A stretch of 64,000 bases of DNA from Paraglaciecola sp. L1A13 (GTDB lineage Bacteria > Pseudomonadota > Gammaproteobacteria > Enterobacterales > Alteromonadaceae): assembly GCF_009796745.1 (NCBI RefSeq), contig NZ_CP047024.1, forward strand, positions 3,224,001 to 3,288,000. The letters run 5' to 3'. The position numbers were made by a program, and so were the translations under genes. Below are positions 18,658 through 28,115 of this stretch, in pieces; position 1 is the first letter of the stretch; the number at the start of each line of letters is the position of its first letter. Under the pieces are notes generated by a model. That model searched no databases, had not been told where the DNA came from, and saw only the letters and a program-made list of their open reading frames with translations.

Positions 18658-19397
18658 TAGTGTAACTGCTCTCTTTGATTAGGGTTGTCAGTATCATCAA
18701 GCTTAGTCTCTGTAGCTTGTTCTGACGGTGTTTGTTCGGCCGATGTCTGTTGCTTTATCACATTGTGCGCTGTTGCGTCTTGCTCAGAGGTTGTTTGCTC
18801 GACACAGACCGGTTCAGCACTTTCACTCGGCGGCGTTAAAATCTTTCGTTCATCCTGACTATTACTCGTATCAAAGGCATCTTGACTAGGAAGGTCTTTC
18901 AAGCCTTTAAGCGAAAAATAGTTTAAAAATCCTTTTGTTGTAGCATATAAGGCTGGGCGGCCAGGCACTTCTTTATGCCCTACGATTTTCACCCAATCCC
19001 GTTCTATTAAGGTTTTCATAATGTTGCTGCTAACAGCTACACCACGTACATCTTCAATTTCACCTCGCGTTATCGGCTGACGATAGGCAACCATAGACAA
19101 GGTCTCTAGCAAGGCTCTAGAGTATTTAGGCGCTTGCTCTTGCCATAATTTACTTAACCAAGGGCCTAAACTATCCATTGACTGAAACCGATAACCGCTC
19201 GCGACTTCAACCAATTGTACGCCGCGAGATTGATATTCTAATTGCAACTCATCAATTGCTTGATTCAGCGCTTTTTTACCCACCTTCAAACCGCTTAATA
19301 CTGTTTGTTGCAAATGTTCTTGGCTAACAGGCGTGTCAGATACAAACACCGCAGCTTCAACCAATTGCTTCAACTGCATTAAGGATAATTTTGCCAT
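18657..19397 (-). CDS. scpB: Segregation and condensation protein B
   Basis: A 246-residue ScpB, the winged-helix partner of the ScpA kleisin and SMC/MukB-like condensin. The fold is recognisable from LKQLVEAAVFVSDTPVSQEHL, then GVQLVEVASGYRFQS and ALLETLSMVAYRQPITRGEIEDVRGVAVSSNIMKTL. It ends its conserved part with GRPALYATTKGFLNYFSLKGLKDLP. The C-terminal 65 residues are low-complexity and rich in Ser, Glu, Thr and Gln; they are probably disordered. It follows scpA with no gap, so co-translation is likely. The complex acts in chromosome organisation and segregation. Confidence 0.93.
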   Translation of the reverse strand: MAKLSLMQLKQLVEAAVFVSDTPVSQEHLQQTVLSGLKVGKKALNQAIDELQLEYQSRGVQLVEVASGYRFQSMDSLGPWLSKLWQEQAPKYSRALLETLSMVAYRQPITRGEIEDVRGVAVSSNIMKTLIERDWVKIVGHKEVPGRPALYATTKGFLNYFSLKGLKDLPSQDAFDTSNSQDERKILTPPSESAEPVCVEQTTSEQDATAHNVIKQQTSAEQTPSEQATETKLDDTDNPNQREQLH

Positions 19398-20258
19398 CTA
19401 TTGCGGCTCTTCTGCTTTGAGCTTAATGTGAATATTAGCCAAAGGTTCACTTTGCACCAGCTCAATAAGCTGTTCTTTACACAGCTCAAGTATAGCCAAA
19501 AAGGTGACAACCACACCTGCTCGGCCTTCACTTGTCTTATACAAGCAATCAAAACCGGTAAAATGCTCACTGTTAAGCTTCTCTAAAATCAACGCCATTC
19601 GCTCTCGGGTAGATAACGCCTCAGGAGCAATATGATGATGCTCAAATGCACTCGCTCGTTGCATCACATTTTGAAAACTCACCACTAATTCCTGCAAATT
19701 AATCTTAGGTAAAATCTTAATAGGCGCGACCGACTCACTGGTTTGCGCCACTGCACTAAATACATCACGTTCCATGCGTGGAATATCATCAAGCTCATGT
19801 GCAGCTGTTTTTACGAGTTCATATTCCTGCAATCGCCTAATAAGCTCGGCTCTAGGATCATCTTCGTCCTCTTCAACATCCGGTCTTTTGGGCAGCAATA
19901 AACGCGATTTTATTTCAGCCAGTATCGCCGCCATCAGTAAATACTCAGCGGCAAGCTCAAGCTTTAAGTCTTTCATCATATCAACGTATAACATGTACTG
20001 TTTCGTTACTTCATAAACAGGCAAGTTAACTAAGTCGAATTTTTGTCGGCGGATCAAATACAGTAATAAATCCAATGGCCCTTCAAATGCATCTAAAATT
20101 AACTCTAATGCATCTGGCGGAATGTATAAATCTTCAGGTTGATCAGTAAATGCCTGACCGTTAATAAATGCTAGCGGCAAAGGTTGCTGCACTGGTTGCA
20201 TGTGCAGCATCGCTTCCTGTTCAAGGGGTGACTTGAGAGGCGCTTTATCAACCGTCAT
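19398..20258 (-). CDS. scpA: Segregation and condensation protein A (kleisin)
   Basis: A 286-residue kleisin that bridges the SMC heads in the condensin complex. The N-terminal SMC-neck binding region contains FEGPLDLLLYLIRRQKFDLVNLPVYEVTKQYMLYVD. A central helix, ELAAEYLLMAAILAEIKSRLLLP, is followed by the acidic EEDEDDPRAELIRRL and the C-terminal winged helix (VVTFLAILELCKEQLIELVQSEP). An extra N-terminal 40 residues precede the conserved domain. It is first of scpA-scpB-rluB, and yciO lies 18 bases upstream on the same strand, so all five genes from rnm may form one transcription unit. Confidence 0.93.
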   Translation of the reverse strand: MTVDKAPLKSPLEQEAMLHMQPVQQPLPLAFINGQAFTDQPEDLYIPPDALELILDAFEGPLDLLLYLIRRQKFDLVNLPVYEVTKQYMLYVDMMKDLKLELAAEYLLMAAILAEIKSRLLLPKRPDVEEDEDDPRAELIRRLQEYELVKTAAHELDDIPRMERDVFSAVAQTSESVAPIKILPKINLQELVVSFQNVMQRASAFEHHHIAPEALSTRERMALILEKLNSEHFTGFDCLYKTSEGRAGVVVTFLAILELCKEQLIELVQSEPLANIHIKLKAEEPQ

Positions 20259-20276
20259 AGCAGGTAAGTTTCGATG

Positions 20277-20897
20277 TTAACTAAATGGGCTAGCGTCGCC
20301 GCTGCCCTGTCTAATAATGACGGGCTCACCGTCCGACAAATCCACCACTGTGGTGGGTTGTTCACCCAAGAAACCACCGTGAATAATCAAGCCAACTTGT
20401 TTTTCAAGCTTGTCACGTATCTCGTCGGGATCAGATTCAGCCACTATAGCATTAGGCAAAATCAGCGTGGTTGACATCATAGGTTCGCCTAACTCTTCAA
20501 GTAAGGCGAGCGCAATGGCGTTATTAGGTACGCGAATACCGATAGTACGACGTTTAGGATTTTGTAACCGCTTGGGGACTTCTTTAGTCGCCTTTAAGAT
20601 AAAAGTATACGGCCCAGGTGTATTGTTTTTAATCATACGAAATGCGCTGTTATCTACGCGCGCATATTCAGACAACTCCGACATATCTCGGCACATCAAG
20701 GTGAAATTGTGATCTTTACCGATTTGGCGAATGCGACAAATTTGCTCTAAAGCGTTTTTGTCGTCCATATGGCAACCAATGGAATATCCGGAGTCGGTGG
20801 GATAAACCACCACTTCGCCGCTGTGGATAAGCTCGCAAGCCTGTTTAATTAAACGAGTTTGTGGGTTATCAGGATGAATATAAAAAAATTGGCTCAT
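20277..20897 (-). CDS. yciO: YciO-type Sua5/YrdC family protein
   Basis: A 206-residue member of the Sua5/YciO/YrdC fold. The start MSQFFYIHPDNPQTRLIKQACELIHSG, VVVYPTDSGYSIGCHMDDKNALEQICRIRQ and the C-terminal VVDLSDGEPVIIRQGSGD match E. coli YciO closely. YrdC and Sua5 make threonylcarbamoyl-AMP for tRNA t6A; YciO is the less well defined relative, so I do not assign that reaction. The position between rnm and scpA matches many gammaproteobacteria. There is a 20-base gap to rnm upstream, with GGGAAGT before the ATG. Confidence 0.9.
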   Translation of the reverse strand: MSQFFYIHPDNPQTRLIKQACELIHSGEVVVYPTDSGYSIGCHMDDKNALEQICRIRQIGKDHNFTLMCRDMSELSEYARVDNSAFRMIKNNTPGPYTFILKATKEVPKRLQNPKRRTIGIRVPNNAIALALLEELGEPMMSTTLILPNAIVAESDPDEIRDKLEKQVGLIIHGGFLGEQPTTVVDLSDGEPVIIRQGSGDASPFS

Positions 20898-20917
20898 AAT
20901 CGTTACTTCCCAGTAAG

Positions 20918-21796
20918 TTACACGCTGTTTTTCGCGTGAGATGCTATATCAACTGGCTGGTCGATAAACGGCCAGTCATGCCAGATAGGGGTAAGATGCT
21001 CTGGTAATCCCAGGTTTTTCCCCAGTTCAGTCCAGCGGCTGACGAAATGAAAATCAGAACCCGCTGATGCCTGTAAATTATGCTCCATGGCTAATTCAAC
21101 AATCAACTTACGTTTTTCAGGGTTAATCCGCGCATGGGTTGTTTCTATGCCATCGCCCCCTGATTGTTTGAATTCAGCTACCAGCTTGCGCAGCCATTTT
21201 GTGGTCATATCATAATGCGCCGGATGAGCAAGTACGGCTTTACCACCAGCATCATGGATCCACTCAATTGCTTCTTCGATCGAAATCCACTGGGGTTTGA
21301 CGTGAGCGCGTTTGCCTTTACCCAAATATTTTTTAAAGGCGCTTTCGAAATCACGTACTTCTTTGCGATCTACCAACACCCGGGCAAAATGCGCTCGTGT
21401 CAATTGCCCCTCTCCTGCTAATAATTTGGCATCTCGCAATACATTTTCAATCCCTGCTTTGGCCAATTTATCTGACATTTTTTGTGCTCGGGCATCGCGC
21501 TCATCTTTTTGTGCGACTAAACGTTCGCAGAACAACGGATCATCTTTATCAACGTTCAAACCTAAAATATGAATATCAAAATTATGCCACGACGTAGATA
21601 GCTCAATACCATTAATTATGTGCATGGCACGCTTTTGTTTTGCTTGATGAGCAAGCGCTTCATCTAATCCTTGCACCGTGTCGTGATCGGTAATCGCCAA
21701 CACATCCACTTGCATATTGTGCGCCCGGTCCACCAACTCTACAGGGGAAAGTTGGCCGTCAGAATAGTAAGTGTGGCAATGCAAATCGATTTTCAT
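20918..21796 (-). CDS. rnm: RNase AM / PHP-domain 5'-3' exoribonuclease (YciV, TrpH)
   Basis: A 292-residue PHP-family metal-dependent phosphoesterase. The first metal site is DLHCHTYYSDG (His6, His8), followed by ITDHDTVQG, IHIINGIELST, the HILGL strand, VLAHPAHYD and SAGSDFHFVS, which together supply the three-metal centre. E. coli YciV was shown to be a 5'-3' exoribonuclease that matures 5' ends of rRNA and shortens small RNA fragments. It was once called TrpH because it precedes the trp operon, an arrangement that is retained here: it is transcribed away from trpL, leaving a shared 210-base control region. Confidence 0.9.
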   Translation of the reverse strand: MKIDLHCHTYYSDGQLSPVELVDRAHNMQVDVLAITDHDTVQGLDEALAHQAKQKRAMHIINGIELSTSWHNFDIHILGLNVDKDDPLFCERLVAQKDERDARAQKMSDKLAKAGIENVLRDAKLLAGEGQLTRAHFARVLVDRKEVRDFESAFKKYLGKGKRAHVKPQWISIEEAIEWIHDAGGKAVLAHPAHYDMTTKWLRKLVAEFKQSGGDGIETTHARINPEKRKLIVELAMEHNLQASAGSDFHFVSRWTELGKNLGLPEHLTPIWHDWPFIDQPVDIASHAKNSV

Positions 21797-21959
21797 AAAG
21801 CGTTAAATATGACCTATTGTTGAGTACTCGCAGAATACTATTTCAAAATTGACTGTTGACAGAGAAGCAAAATTGTTTTCTTCTATACGCCTGAAGTGCG
21901 TATTATACGCATTTGGTCATGAATAGCAGACAAAACCTGAAAAAAGGATAATGTTTGTT

Positions 21960-21985
21960 ATTAAGTGATAGTTTTATCACTTAAT
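21960..21985. promoter_or_regulatory. Perfect 11-bp inverted repeat upstream of trpL (candidate operator)
   Basis: ATTAAGTGATA (21960-21970) and TATCACTTAAT (21975-21985) form a perfect dyad with a 4-nt centre, 20 bases ahead of the leader peptide start. This is where a promoter or operator for the trp operon would be expected. It does not resemble the E. coli TrpR site built on ACTAGT. The binding protein, if any, is unknown. Confidence 0.5.
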
Positions 21986-22005
21986 ACTGAAGAGATTATA
22001 TACCC

Positions 22006-22065
22006 ATGAATACTGTTTTACGCGTTACAACTAACCTAATTTGGTGGTGGCACATCCCTAACTAG
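22006..22065 (+). CDS. trpL: trp operon leader peptide
   Basis: A 19-residue leader peptide, MNTVLRVTTNLIWWWHIPN, with three consecutive Trp codons (TGG TGG TGG at 22042-22050). GAAGAG lies about ten bases upstream of the ATG. Ribosome stalling at the Trp codons when charged tRNA-Trp is scarce would allow read-through of the attenuator hairpin that follows. The structural trp genes start 141 bases further on. This is a direct reading; the attenuation mechanism is inferred from the standard enterobacterial model. Confidence 0.92.
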   Translation: MNTVLRVTTNLIWWWHIPN

Positions 22066-22130
22066 CGGGCTGTGAGCGTATGTATTTGTGCGATTGAACA
22101 AGAAAAGCCCGTATAATACGGGCTTTTTTT
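22065..22130 (+). terminator. trp attenuator with alternative antiterminator pairing
   Basis: The terminator is AAGCCCGTAT pairing with ATACGGGCTT at 22105-22127, followed by a run of T. Its left arm can instead pair with GCGGGCT at 22065-22071, right at the trpL stop codon, which forms the antiterminator when the ribosome stalls on the Trp codons. Confidence 0.9.
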
Positions 22131-22206
22131 ATGCCCGATTGAAAATTACGACCCTTTTATCATCCTTGCCTAAGACAGGTTACAAACAAGGTTATCGAGA
22201 AAAATC

Positions 22207-23805
22207 ATGAGTTTAGCGCAGTTAACAGAACAAGCAGGCAAAGTAGAAACCTTACTACTATCGGCCGATTATGTGGCAGATCCACTCCAAGCATATCAAT
22301 ACCTTTGTCAGGGTAAACCTCATAATTTGCTACTTGAGTCAGCGGAAATCGACAGTAAAGACGATCTAAAAAGCTTATTATTAGTCGACGCAGCGATAAA
22401 ATTGCAATGCGATGGCCCAATTGTCACGTGCCAAGCGTTAACTGATAACGGTGCTGCAGTCTTGCCCTTGTTTGTCGAATATTGCCCAGACGGTGTTAAG
22501 CACGCATTCAACCAACAAACGCGTACAGTCACCCTAACATTTACCTTCGCACAAGAAGAGCTAGATGAAGATAGTCGTTTAAAGGCACCCGCGGTATTTG
22601 ATGCCCTGCGCCTACTGATTAATCGCGTGGTGGCGATTCGCTCGCACCCTGAAGCGCTATTTTTAGGCGGGGCGTTTGCTTATGACTTACTGGCTACCTT
22701 TGAACATCTACCACAGGTTAGTGATAGTGATAACACCTGCCCTGACTTTGTTTTTTATCTCGCAGAAACCTTACTGTTAATTGATCACCAAGCGAAAAAA
22801 ACCGAAGTGATTGGCAGCGTATTCAGTGGGAAAAATGTCGGTAATAACTACTTTGCAATCAGTCAGCGCCTTGAGCAAATTAAACATAAATTGCGTAACG
22901 TAAAACCTGCCCCTGAAATTGAATCGCGCCACGTCAGCCCTGACGAATTAAAAATTAGTAAGTCGGACCAAGAATTTATTCGAGACGTCGAAAATCTTAA
23001 ACAGCATATTTTAGCCGGTGACATTTTTCAGGTCGTTCCATCACGGACCTTTAGCTTACCCTGCCCAGACCCACACAAAGCTTATAAAGCATTGAAAGTG
23101 CAAAATCCCAGCCCATACATGTTTTTTATGCAAGACATCGATTTTTGTATGTTTGGCGCGTCACCTGAATCGGCTCTTAAATATCTTAAAGATACCAATC
23201 AAGTTGAGATTTATCCTATTGCAGGCACGCGCCCAAGAGGTAAACACGCAGATGGCTCTATTAACTTAGATTTAGACAGTCGTATTGAATTGAATTTACG
23301 CGAAGATGAAAAAGAAAAATCAGAGCACTTAATGCTAGTTGATTTAGCGCGTAACGATGTGGCGAAAGTTTCTAAACCCGGCACTCGCCATTTAAAAGAA
23401 TTACTAAAAGTAGACCGCTACTCACATGTGATGCACTTAGTATCTAAAGTTGTGGGGCAATTACGGGATGATTTAGATGCGCTACATGCGTATCAAGCAT
23501 GCATGAACATGGGCACCTTAGTGGGAGCACCAAAAGTCAGCGCTGCAGGTCTTATCCGCGAAGTAGAAAAGCAGCGTAGAGGCAGTTATGGTGGCGCAGT
23601 TGGCTACATAAATGGCCATGGTGATATGGATACCTGTATCGTTATTCGCTCGGCATTTATTAAAAATCAAACCGCCCATATTCAAGCTGGTGCGGGTGTG
23701 GTCTTCGATTCAGATCCTCAGTCAGAAGCAGACGAAACCCGCGGCAAAGCCCAAGCGGTTATTCGCGCTATTCTTACGTCCCATCAAGCACCGGAGGCAA
23801 AATAA
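22207..23805 (+). CDS. trpE: Anthranilate synthase component I
   Basis: A 532-residue chorismate-using subunit that, with TrpG, makes anthranilate from chorismate and glutamine. The tryptophan feedback site LLLESAEI is at 41-48. The catalytic C-terminal half carries GDIFQVVPSRTF, SPYMFFMQ, FGASPESALKY, PIAGTRPRG, ELNLREDEKEKSEHLMLVDLARND and GAPKVSAAGLI followed by RRGSYGGAVGYI, all standard. Length agrees with the gammaproteobacterial family (about 520). It is the first structural gene after the attenuator, with AAGGTTATCGAGAAAA before the ATG. Its stop overlaps the trpG start by one base. Confidence 0.96.
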   Translation: MSLAQLTEQAGKVETLLLSADYVADPLQAYQYLCQGKPHNLLLESAEIDSKDDLKSLLLVDAAIKLQCDGPIVTCQALTDNGAAVLPLFVEYCPDGVKHAFNQQTRTVTLTFTFAQEELDEDSRLKAPAVFDALRLLINRVVAIRSHPEALFLGGAFAYDLLATFEHLPQVSDSDNTCPDFVFYLAETLLLIDHQAKKTEVIGSVFSGKNVGNNYFAISQRLEQIKHKLRNVKPAPEIESRHVSPDELKISKSDQEFIRDVENLKQHILAGDIFQVVPSRTFSLPCPDPHKAYKALKVQNPSPYMFFMQDIDFCMFGASPESALKYLKDTNQVEIYPIAGTRPRGKHADGSINLDLDSRIELNLREDEKEKSEHLMLVDLARNDVAKVSKPGTRHLKELLKVDRYSHVMHLVSKVVGQLRDDLDALHAYQACMNMGTLVGAPKVSAAGLIREVEKQRRGSYGGAVGYINGHGDMDTCIVIRSAFIKNQTAHIQAGAGVVFDSDPQSEADETRGKAQAVIRAILTSHQAPEAK

Positions 23806-24434
23806 TGCGCTTAGCTAATACTACCGACCCGCAGACGCATGTTTTTTTAGTGGATAACTTCGATTCGTTTACCTACAACTTAGTGGATGAATTACGTACC
23901 ATGGGCCTAGCGCTAACGGTCTACCGTAATTCAGTTTCACCCGAAGCCATTTTTGATAAAATGCGACAACAAGCCAAAGACCGCCAAGTGATTTTACTGT
24001 TATCACCAGGACCCGGCGCACCGGCCGATGCGGGCTGCATGCCAGCGCTTATCAATTTAGTAAAAGGGGTATTCCCAGTACTCGGTATTTGTTTGGGCCA
24101 CCAAGCAATTGTTGAGTCTTATGGTGGCGACATTATTCGCGCCAACGTGGTTATGCACGGTAAATCATCTTTGATCACGCATAAGGGCGATAAAATGTTT
24201 TCCAATCTTCCTCAGCCCTTACCAGTAGCCCGCTACCATTCATTGATGGCGAGCAATATGCCAGCTGAATTAACCGTTTTAGCCAATTTTGACGATGTGC
24301 CTATGGCAGTTTGTCATGAGAAAGATAGAATGCTGGGCTTCCAGTTTCACCCTGAATCCATTTTAACCGCCTTTGGGAGTCAGTTATTGATGCAAAGCAT
24401 TGATTACTTAACCCAAAACCAAGCCAACAATTAA
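23805..24434 (+). CDS. trpG: Anthranilate synthase component II (glutamine amidotransferase)
   Basis: A 209-residue class I glutamine amidotransferase giving ammonia to TrpE. The catalytic Cys96 sits in GICLGHQAI. The His/Glu pair is in GFQFHPESIL, and the oxyanion segment LLSPGPGAP is present. TrpG is a separate protein here, not fused to TrpD as in E. coli. It starts at the ATG overlapping the trpE stop (TAATG), with GGAGGC nine bases upstream. A nine-base gap leads to trpD. Confidence 0.95.
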   Translation: MRLANTTDPQTHVFLVDNFDSFTYNLVDELRTMGLALTVYRNSVSPEAIFDKMRQQAKDRQVILLLSPGPGAPADAGCMPALINLVKGVFPVLGICLGHQAIVESYGGDIIRANVVMHGKSSLITHKGDKMFSNLPQPLPVARYHSLMASNMPAELTVLANFDDVPMAVCHEKDRMLGFQFHPESILTAFGSQLLMQSIDYLTQNQANN

Positions 24435-24443
24435 AGGACCGTC

Positions 24444-25466
24444 ATGCTATTTCCATTACTTGAAAAGCTTTATCAAGGTACAGCCCTTAGTCAGAACGAA
24501 GCCACTGATGCATTCAATCAAATCGTGACCGGCCAAGTAGATAACATTGTGCTGTCTTCGCTGTTGACCGCTTTAAAAATTAAAGGCGAAACCCCTGAAG
24601 AAATAGCTGGTGCTGCTCAGGCTATGATCAAAAACGCGAGCCCTATCGAGCGACCTGTTTATGATTTTGCTGATATTGTTGGTACAGGTGGAGACGGCCA
24701 TAACACTATCAATATTTCATCCGCCGCGGCGATTGTTGCAGCCAGTTGTGGTGTAAAAGTAGCTAAGCACGGCAATCGTAGTGTCTCAAGTAAATCTGGC
24801 TCGGCTGATTTATTCAATGCCTTTGGCATGAAACTAAATATGTCACCAGAAATTGCACGCGATTGCTTAGACCAGTCGAATCTATGCTTTCTGTTTGCGC
24901 CTGTTTATCATGCAGGCATAAAACACGCGATGCCCGTGCGTACGACCCTTAAAACACGCACTATTTTTAACTTGCTTGGCCCCCTCGTTAATCCCGCTCA
25001 ACCGAGTCATATGATGATCGGTGTATATTCACCTGAACTAGTTATGCCATTTGCACGTACATTGCAGTTACTCGGTTACAAAAAAGCATTAGTCGTGCAC
25101 GGTAGCGGTTTAGATGAGCTTGCAGTGCATGGCCCATCCATTGTTGTCGAAGTAAACGATGACACGTTAACAGAATACACGTTATCCCCGATCGACTTTG
25201 GCCTTGAAGAATATCCGTTAAGCGCCATTGAAGGTGGGGTGCCTGATGAAAACAAACAGTTGATTCAAGATGTGCTCACCGGCTGCGGTCAAGCAGCACA
25301 TCAAGCCGCTGTTGCGATGAATGCTGGCGCGCTGATTAAGCTATGCGGCAAGGCGGATACCTATAAGCAAGGCGCGCAAATGGCGCTGGACGCTATGCAT
25401 GAAAAACGTCCCATGCAGGTAATCGAAAATTCTTCGGCAATTAGTCGCAGCCACGACATAATTTAA
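24444..25466 (+). CDS. trpD: Anthranilate phosphoribosyltransferase
   Basis: A 340-residue enzyme transferring the phosphoribosyl group of PRPP to anthranilate. The PRPP-binding loop [16 protein letters not shown], the [15 protein letters not shown] segment binding anthranilate and Mg, and [14 protein letters not shown] are intact. Length is standard (about 340). The ribosome site AAAGGA lies eight bases before the ATG, and the spacing to trpG and trpC is 9 and 11 bases. This fits a single polycistronic unit. Confidence 0.95.
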   Translation: MLFPLLEKLYQGTALSQNEATDAFNQIVTGQVDNIVLSSLLTALKIKGETPEEIAGAAQAMIKNASPIERPVYDFADIVGTGGDGHNTINISSAAAIVAASCGVKVAKHGNRSVSSKSGSADLFNAFGMKLNMSPEIARDCLDQSNLCFLFAPVYHAGIKHAMPVRTTLKTRTIFNLLGPLVNPAQPSHMMIGVYSPELVMPFARTLQLLGYKKALVVHGSGLDELAVHGPSIVVEVNDDTLTEYTLSPIDFGLEEYPLSAIEGGVPDENKQLIQDVLTGCGQAAHQAAVAMNAGALIKLCGKADTYKQGAQMALDAMHEKRPMQVIENSSAISRSHDII

Positions 25467-25477
25467 AGGAAGCATTA

Positions 25478-26872
25478 ATGGCAAATGTATTAGAGAAAAT
25501 CGTAGCAGATAAACGTCAAGAAATTGCTCAACGCAAAATTGACTTGCCACTTGCACAATTTATTGGTGGTTTGACACTGTCAACTCGCAGCTTTTACGAT
25601 GCCCTGAGCCAACCAAACGCTGGTTATATTTTAGAATGTAAGAAAGCATCGCCCTCTAAAGGCTTAATCCGACAAGATTTTAATTTGGACGAAATCATAG
25701 CGGCGTATTTACCTTACGCAGCGTGTATTTCTGTTTTGACCGACGAAAAGTATTTTCAGGGTAAATTTGAATATCTTGAATACGTTCGTCAACGCGTCAC
25801 CCAGCCAGTAATTAACAAGGACTTTTTTATAGAGCCCTATCAGGTCTATTTGGCCCGTTATCACAAGGCTGACGCAATATTGTTGATGTTATCTGTGTTG
25901 TCAGACGAGGAATATAGCGAATTGGCCAGTATAGCGAAAACGTTAAGTCTTGATGTGCTCACCGAAGTCAGCAATGAAGAGGAAGCACATCGCGCTGTGG
26001 CCCTAAAAGCGAATATTATTGGTATAAATAACCGTAACTTACGTGATTTAAGTACCGATTTGGCGACGACTGAAAAACTGGTACCTATCATCAATAAAGC
26101 GCAACATAAGCATGTGATTATATCTGAGTCCGGTATTTATACTCATCAGGATGTAAGACGCTTATCACCCATAGTTGATGGCTTCTTAGTGGGCAGTGCG
26201 CTGATGTCGCAAGACAATGTAGCCCAAGCAGTTAAAAGCTTAGTGTACGGGGTTATCAAGGTTTGCGGTATCACTCGAGCCCAAGACGCTGCCAAAATAG
26301 CCTCCAGTGGCGCTAGTTATGCAGGGTTAATATTCGCTGAAAAATCAAAACGATGTCTTACATTACAGCAGGCTAAACAGATTGTTGAAGAAGTGCCTTT
26401 TTATTATGTGGGTGTATTTGTTGATGCATCCATTTCATTAGTCGTTGAGTATGCTAATGCGCTGAACTTAGTTGCGGTACAACTTCATGGAAACGAATCA
26501 CCACGCTATATCAGCGAATTGCGGGCGCAGCTCGCTGATAAATGCCAGATTTGGTTAGCTAAAGGCATTACTAATACCCTGCCCCAGCTCGACGAAATAG
26601 ACGTTGACCGATTCGTGCTTGACTGCAAAGTTGGTGAGCAAAGTGGCGGTACCGGGCAAGCATTTGATTGGCAGTTGTTCGCGCAAACGTCTTTAAGCGC
26701 ACAACTTCGCAGCAAAATTATTTTAGCTGGCGGGATCAACCCAGACAACGTGCAACAAGCTGCAAGTCTGGGCCTAGGTGGCATTGATTTGAATTCAGGT
26801 GTTGAAGACGCCCCAGGCATAAAATCTGAGAAAAAGCTGCAGCTCGCATTTGAAAAGTTACGCGCTTACTAA
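25478..26872 (+). CDS. trpCF: Fused indole-3-glycerol phosphate synthase / phosphoribosylanthranilate isomerase
   Basis: A 464-residue bifunctional enzyme, as in E. coli TrpC(F). The N-terminal TrpC barrel (about 1-255) has ECKKASPSKGLI, SVLTDEKYFQG, GINNRNLRDL and ISESGIYTHQDV. The C-terminal TrpF barrel (about 256-464) has VCGITRAQDA, YAGLIFAEKSKR, VQLHGNES, DCKVGEQSGGTGQAFDW and LAGGINPDN. TrpF turns N-(5-phosphoribosyl)anthranilate into CdRP, and TrpC cyclises that to indole-glycerol phosphate. AAAGGAAGC precedes the ATG. The symbol trpCF is used for the fusion. Confidence 0.95.
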   Translation: MANVLEKIVADKRQEIAQRKIDLPLAQFIGGLTLSTRSFYDALSQPNAGYILECKKASPSKGLIRQDFNLDEIIAAYLPYAACISVLTDEKYFQGKFEYLEYVRQRVTQPVINKDFFIEPYQVYLARYHKADAILLMLSVLSDEEYSELASIAKTLSLDVLTEVSNEEEAHRAVALKANIIGINNRNLRDLSTDLATTEKLVPIINKAQHKHVIISESGIYTHQDVRRLSPIVDGFLVGSALMSQDNVAQAVKSLVYGVIKVCGITRAQDAAKIASSGASYAGLIFAEKSKRCLTLQQAKQIVEEVPFYYVGVFVDASISLVVEYANALNLVAVQLHGNESPRYISELRAQLADKCQIWLAKGITNTLPQLDEIDVDRFVLDCKVGEQSGGTGQAFDWQLFAQTSLSAQLRSKIILAGGINPDNVQQAASLGLGGIDLNSGVEDAPGIKSEKKLQLAFEKLRAY

Positions 26873-26926
26873 CGATTAAGCTAATCAGACAGACCAAATT
26901 TTAACGTGTTAAAGACGAGAAATATT

Positions 26927-28115
26927 ATGAATCATTTAGAAAGTAAATTCGGACAGTTTGGCGGTATGTATGTGCCTGAACTGCTGATACCCGCACTGGA
27001 CCAATTAGAGCAAGCATTTATCGATGCCCAGAACGATCCCGAGTTTCAGAAAGAATTCATGGAATTATTGACTGATTACGCTGGTCGTCCAACAGCCATG
27101 ACACTTACCCGTAACTTGGTGTCTAACCCAACCGTTAAGCTTTACTTAAAGCGTGAAGATTTGCTGCACGGTGGTGCGCATAAAACCAATCAGGTATTGG
27201 GCCAAGCATTATTAACCAAGCGCATGGGCAAGACCGAAGTGATAGCCGAAACTGGCGCGGGGGCAACACGGTGTTGCCACTGCATTAGCCTGTGCACTGC
27301 TCGGTCTAAAAGCACGGATCTATATGGGCGCAAAGGACATTGAACGGCAAGCACCTAATGTATTCAGAATGCGCTTAATGGGCGCTGAAGTAATACCTGT
27401 CAATTCAGGTTCTGGCACCCTAAAAGATGCCGTGAACGAAGCTATGCGAGATTGGTCAGCAACTTATGACAAGGCCCACTATTTGTTAGGTACCGCCGCG
27501 GGACCACATCCTTTCCCTACCATAGTGCGTGAATTTCATCGCATGATTGGCGAAGAAACCCGCGCTCAAATCATGGCTAAAGAAGGTCGTTTGCCGGATG
27601 CAGTAGTGGCATGTGTCGGTGGTGGCTCAAATGCGATAGGTATGTTCGCTGACTTTATCGATGAGCCAAGCGTAAAACTAATCGGTGTTGAGCCTGCAGG
27701 TAAAGGCTTACATACGGCTGAGCACGGTGCCGCCATTAGTAAAGGCACCAAAGGTATTTTACACGGTGCTTATAGTTACATTATGCAAGACGAAGACGGG
27801 CAAATTGAAGAATCATATTCAGTTTCAGCGGGTCTTGATTACCCAGCTGTAGGTCCTCAACATGCGCATTTACACGATATTGGCCGAGCGACTTATGCTG
27901 CAGTAAGCGACGATGAAGCACTTTATGCGTTTCAGTTACTGTCACGTAAAGAAGGCATTATTCCTGCGCTTGAGTCATCTCACGCACTCGCTCATGCCTT
28001 AAATATGGCAGACGAAGCCGAAGACGGCACAATCATAGTAGTGAATTTATCGGGTCGTGGCGACAAAGACCTAGCCCACGTACACAGCATTCTGGGAGAC
28101 CAAATCAATGAGTAA
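26927..28115 (+). pseudogene. trpB: Tryptophan synthase beta chain, interrupted by a +1 frameshift
   Basis: The sequence encodes an otherwise complete TrpB (about 396 residues) in two phases. The first phase runs from ATG 26927 ([20 protein letters not shown]) and includes the PLP lysine motif [10 protein letters not shown] with Lys86. The family motif [14 protein letters not shown] is broken at a run of five G (27259-27263). Removing one G restores GAGQHG... and joins the second phase, which continues through [25 protein letters not shown] and GRGDKD to the stop at 28113-28115. As written, the product is truncated after about 138 residues with a short foreign tail. A single extra base in a homopolymer could be a true mutation, phase variation or a sequencing error. 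The rest is well conserved, which favours recent origin or error. Confidence 0.85.
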
